Assembly: GCA_027353395.1 (NCBI GenBank)
Contig: DAIEHU010000167.1
Span: 1-6,236 of the forward strand
Source: Desulfobacteraceae bacterium
GTDB taxonomy: Bacteria > Desulfobacterota > Desulfobacteria > Desulfobacterales > Desulfosalsimonadaceae
Length of the DNA stretch: 6,236 nt
Direction: 5' to 3'
Part shown: piece after piece, positions 4,374 through 6,236 of the stretch
Layout: every line of letters begins with the position of its first letter
How positions within the stretch are numbered: position 1 is the stretch's first letter
Made by a program: the position numbers and the translations under genes
Notes under the pieces: generated by a model
Database searches by the model: none
The model's input: the letters and a program-made list of their open reading frames with translations, nothing else
What the model was told of the DNA's origin: nothing

Positions 4374-6236
4374 TCAGGACGCAAACCGGAATTCCTGTTG
4401 TTTCGCCTGGCCCTCGCCCTCAAACGATTCCGACTGATACATCTTCCAGCTCCGGTCAAAGGCAGCTTCAACAGACCGGTTTTCCATATATTTTCTCGCG
4501 TTTTTCTTCATCCGGGCCAAACGGTATGGCGTGAACGCGATTTCCAGCACCGCATCCATCATGGCCTGATGGTTTCCGGCCGGAACCACCAGGCCGGTTT
4601 CCCCGTTAATCACGTTTTCCTGGGGCCCGCCCCTGTCGGTGACGATCACCGGCACTCCGGAAGCCTGGGCTTCCAGCACCACATTGCCGAAAGTGTCCGT
4701 AGCGGACGGGAAAACAAACAGATCGCTCGACGCGTAAGCGGCTCCCAGATCGTCGCCTTCCAGATAACCGGTGAAGGTGGCGGGGGTGTTTTGCAGTTCC
4801 CGTTCCATGTCTTTGCGGTACGGCCCGTCTCCCACAATGATGAGATGGAGGCTGGGTTTCAGGACACTGAGCTTTTGAAACGCCCGGACCAGAACATCCA
4901 GATCCTTCTCTTTTGAAATCCGGCCCACATAAAGCAATTTCACGCTCTTTTCCGGAATCCGGTACGGCTCTTTCCAGAATCCGTTCCGGCGGGAAGGATG
5001 AAACGCCTGGATATCGACCCCTCGGGGATAGAGCCGGATTTTGGACCCGGAAATCCCTTTGGCGGCCAGTTCAACGCCGGTGGCCTTTGACGGCACATAC
5101 ACAACATCCATTTGATTATAAAACCAAACCATGAATTTCCAGGCCAACTCTTCCATGGAAGAATCCCCGGTCAGTTCGGCCACGAACTGCGGAAACGCCG
5201 TATGGTAGGTGCCGACCACCGGAATATCGAGAATCCGGGCGATGGCAAGGCCGGCGAGCCCAACCGGACCGGGTGTTGAGGTCTGGATATGGGTGTAATT
5301 GTTGTCATAACAATGCTCCAGCATTTTCAGCACCGGCGGGTAATGCAGTTTTAAGCCCGCGTACTCCGTAATTTCAAATGTGCCGATGGGCGTGAAATTG
5401 TTGGCGCCCTCCACCTCACTTTCCGGCGTGCAGGTGATCGCGGAAAGACGCTTGCCGGTGCTTTTGGCGATTTTGAGCTGCATCCGCAGCGTCAGGGCCA
5501 CCCCGTTGGTTTCGTTCAAGGTATCGGTAAAAATGGCGATATGGCCGTTCTTTTCTCCGGGCTGAACATCTTCACCGATAAAATGCTTTTTGCAGGATAC
5601 AGCGAACGCCCGGTCTTTGGTAAACATCCGGAACGCCACAAAATACGGCATCAACAGCGTATACACTGACCCGGCGGACCCGATGGTCTGAAACAGGTTG
5701 AAAAACCGGGCCTTGGACAGACTGTCAAGGGTGGTGTCCGCAAAGCTTTTCATCACCTGTTCGGAAACCTCCCCCACAAAGCGGTACCAGTCCTCTTCCT
5801 TTCGAAAGGAGTTTACCTTTTCCTCCTTGAACATCCGCTGAAAACCGGTGTTCTGGCGGATGGCTTCCCCTGCTTTTTTCTGAATCAATTCCATCAGATC
5901 GCCTGAACCGGATTTCAAAAACGGCAGCGCGGGCTTTTTCGCGATCAGATAATCCTGAAGCCGGGTCAGAATCCCGCGGTTGTCCTCCGGGCAGGTTAAT
6001 GCGCAGTCCGCAAACTGAAAAAGCGTGTGCTGATGCACATATTTGTCCAGCTTGAATTTGGATTTATAGAACTGGTAGGCGATGCCGTAGAGGTTATGGG
6101 CCATGGTCTTGGGGGTGGCGGGCTTGCCTTTCACATATCCCCGGCCGCCTGCGATGCCCTCAAAAAACGCCTCCTTGCCGGACGCATCCGGAACATAGGT
6201 ATGCATGCGGGCGATATTAAGGGATGAATGGTCGTC
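4374..6236 (-). CDS. PHP domain / GT4 glycosyltransferase fusion, 5' end outside the window
   Basis: The frame is open to the right edge, giving 620 visible residues and a missing N-terminus. Residues 1-15 (D-D-H-S-S-L-N-I-A-R...) match the last metal-binding motif (D-x-H) and following stretch of a PHP hydrolase domain. Residues 30-220 are a mainly helical linker with a hydrophobic patch near 180-205 that might touch the membrane. The GT4 domain follows: the acceptor-side entry H-I-A-I-F-T-D-T-L-N-E-T-N-G-V (232-246), H-T-A-F (345-348), P-R-G-V-D (404-408), the nucleotide-sugar site V-G-R-I-S-K-E-K-D-L-D (437-447), V-G-D-G-P (468-472), and S-A-T-D-T-F-G-N-V-V-L-E (511-522). In the last, the usual E-x7-E has Asp first (D514...E522), as in several MgtA-like enzymes. 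It probably transfers a sugar from a nucleotide-sugar to a lipid or polysaccharide acceptor; donor and acceptor are unknown. It converges on the GAK operon and is likely a separate unit. Confidence 0.85.
   Translation of the reverse strand, partial: DDHSSLNIARMHTYVPDASGKEAFFEGIAGGRGYVKGKPATPKTMAHNLYGIAYQFYKSKFKLDKYVHQHTLFQFADCALTCPEDNRGILTRLQDYLIAKKPALPFLKSGSGDLMELIQKKAGEAIRQNTGFQRMFKEEKVNSFRKEEDWYRFVGEVSEQVMKSFADTTLDSLSKARFFNLFQTIGSAGSVYTLLMPYFVAFRMFTKDRAFAVSCKKHFIGEDVQPGEKNGHIAIFTDTLNETNGVALTLRMQLKIAKSTGKRLSAITCTPESEVEGANNFTPIGTFEITEYAGLKLHYPPVLKMLEHCYDNNYTHIQTSTPGPVGLAGLAIARILDIPVVGTYHTAFPQFVAELTGDSSMEELAWKFMVWFYNQMDVVYVPSKATGVELAAKGISGSKIRLYPRGVDIQAFHPSRRNGFWKEPYRIPEKSVKLLYVGRISKEKDLDVLVRAFQKLSVLKPSLHLIIVGDGPYRKDMERELQNTPATFTGYLEGDDLGAAYASSDLFVFPSATDTFGNVVLEAQASGVPVIVTDRGGPQENVINGETGLVVPAGNHQAMMDAVLEIAFTPYRLARMKKNARKYMENRSVEAAFDRSWKMYQSESFEGEGQAKQQEFRFAS

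Noticed and set aside
4398..4916. A 172-codon open frame on the + strand opposite the glycosyltransferase
   Set aside because: It is complementary to the conserved nucleotide-sugar-binding region of the GT4 domain and has no family signature.
6204..6206. The ATG at 6206 as start of the glycosyltransferase
   Set aside because: The frame continues upstream to the window edge and encodes D-D-H-S-S-L-N-I-A-R, conserved PHP sequence. The ATG is internal.

Overview
The window looks chromosomal and bacterial, with moderate G+C, tight spacing and clear Shine-Dalgarno (SD) sites. Gene content suggests Desulfobacterota or a related anaerobic proteobacterium (sulfate-reducer type), because GAK gene sets, as I recall them, are concentrated there. 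That is an inference from gene families; no marker gene is present to fix the taxon.

Positions 100-4214 (+ strand) hold five closely packed genes that read as one operon. The first four are a GAK-type set, a conserved neighbourhood named from comparative genomics and, to my knowledge, without an assigned biochemical role. They are a RimK-like ATP-grasp ligase (100-981), an HPr kinase-related P-loop kinase of the 'HprK-related kinase B' type (971-2080, overlapping the ligase gene by 11 bases), a CofD/YvcK-like protein (2093-3310), and a small amphi-Trp domain protein with an acidic tail (3361-3711). The fifth gene (3753-4214) encodes a low-molecular-weight phosphatase-fold, ArsC-type arsenate reductase with all three expected redox cysteines. 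A candidate promoter lies in the leader (1-99), and a second perfect -10 hexamer sits before the amphi-Trp gene.

Positions 4215-4373 are a 159-base gap between converging genes. It contains an imperfect 12-bp inverted repeat followed by T-rich sequence, a plausible terminator for the + strand operon.

Positions 4374-6236 (- strand) hold the 3' part of a large gene that runs off the right edge. The visible 620 residues begin with the tail of a PHP metal-dependent hydrolase domain (D-x-H motif) and end in a full GT4 glycosyltransferase domain. It is probably a separate transcription unit.

As a working model (inference), the ATP-grasp ligase, kinase and CofD-like protein would carry out successive ATP-dependent ligation, phosphorylation and phosphoryl- or nucleotidyl-type transfer steps on a shared unknown substrate. 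The amphi-Trp protein could be a scaffold, carrier or target. The ArsC-like protein could reverse a phosphorylation or be an ordinary arsenate reductase carried in the same operon. No RNA gene, insertion sequence, CRISPR array, tRNA or attachment site was seen.
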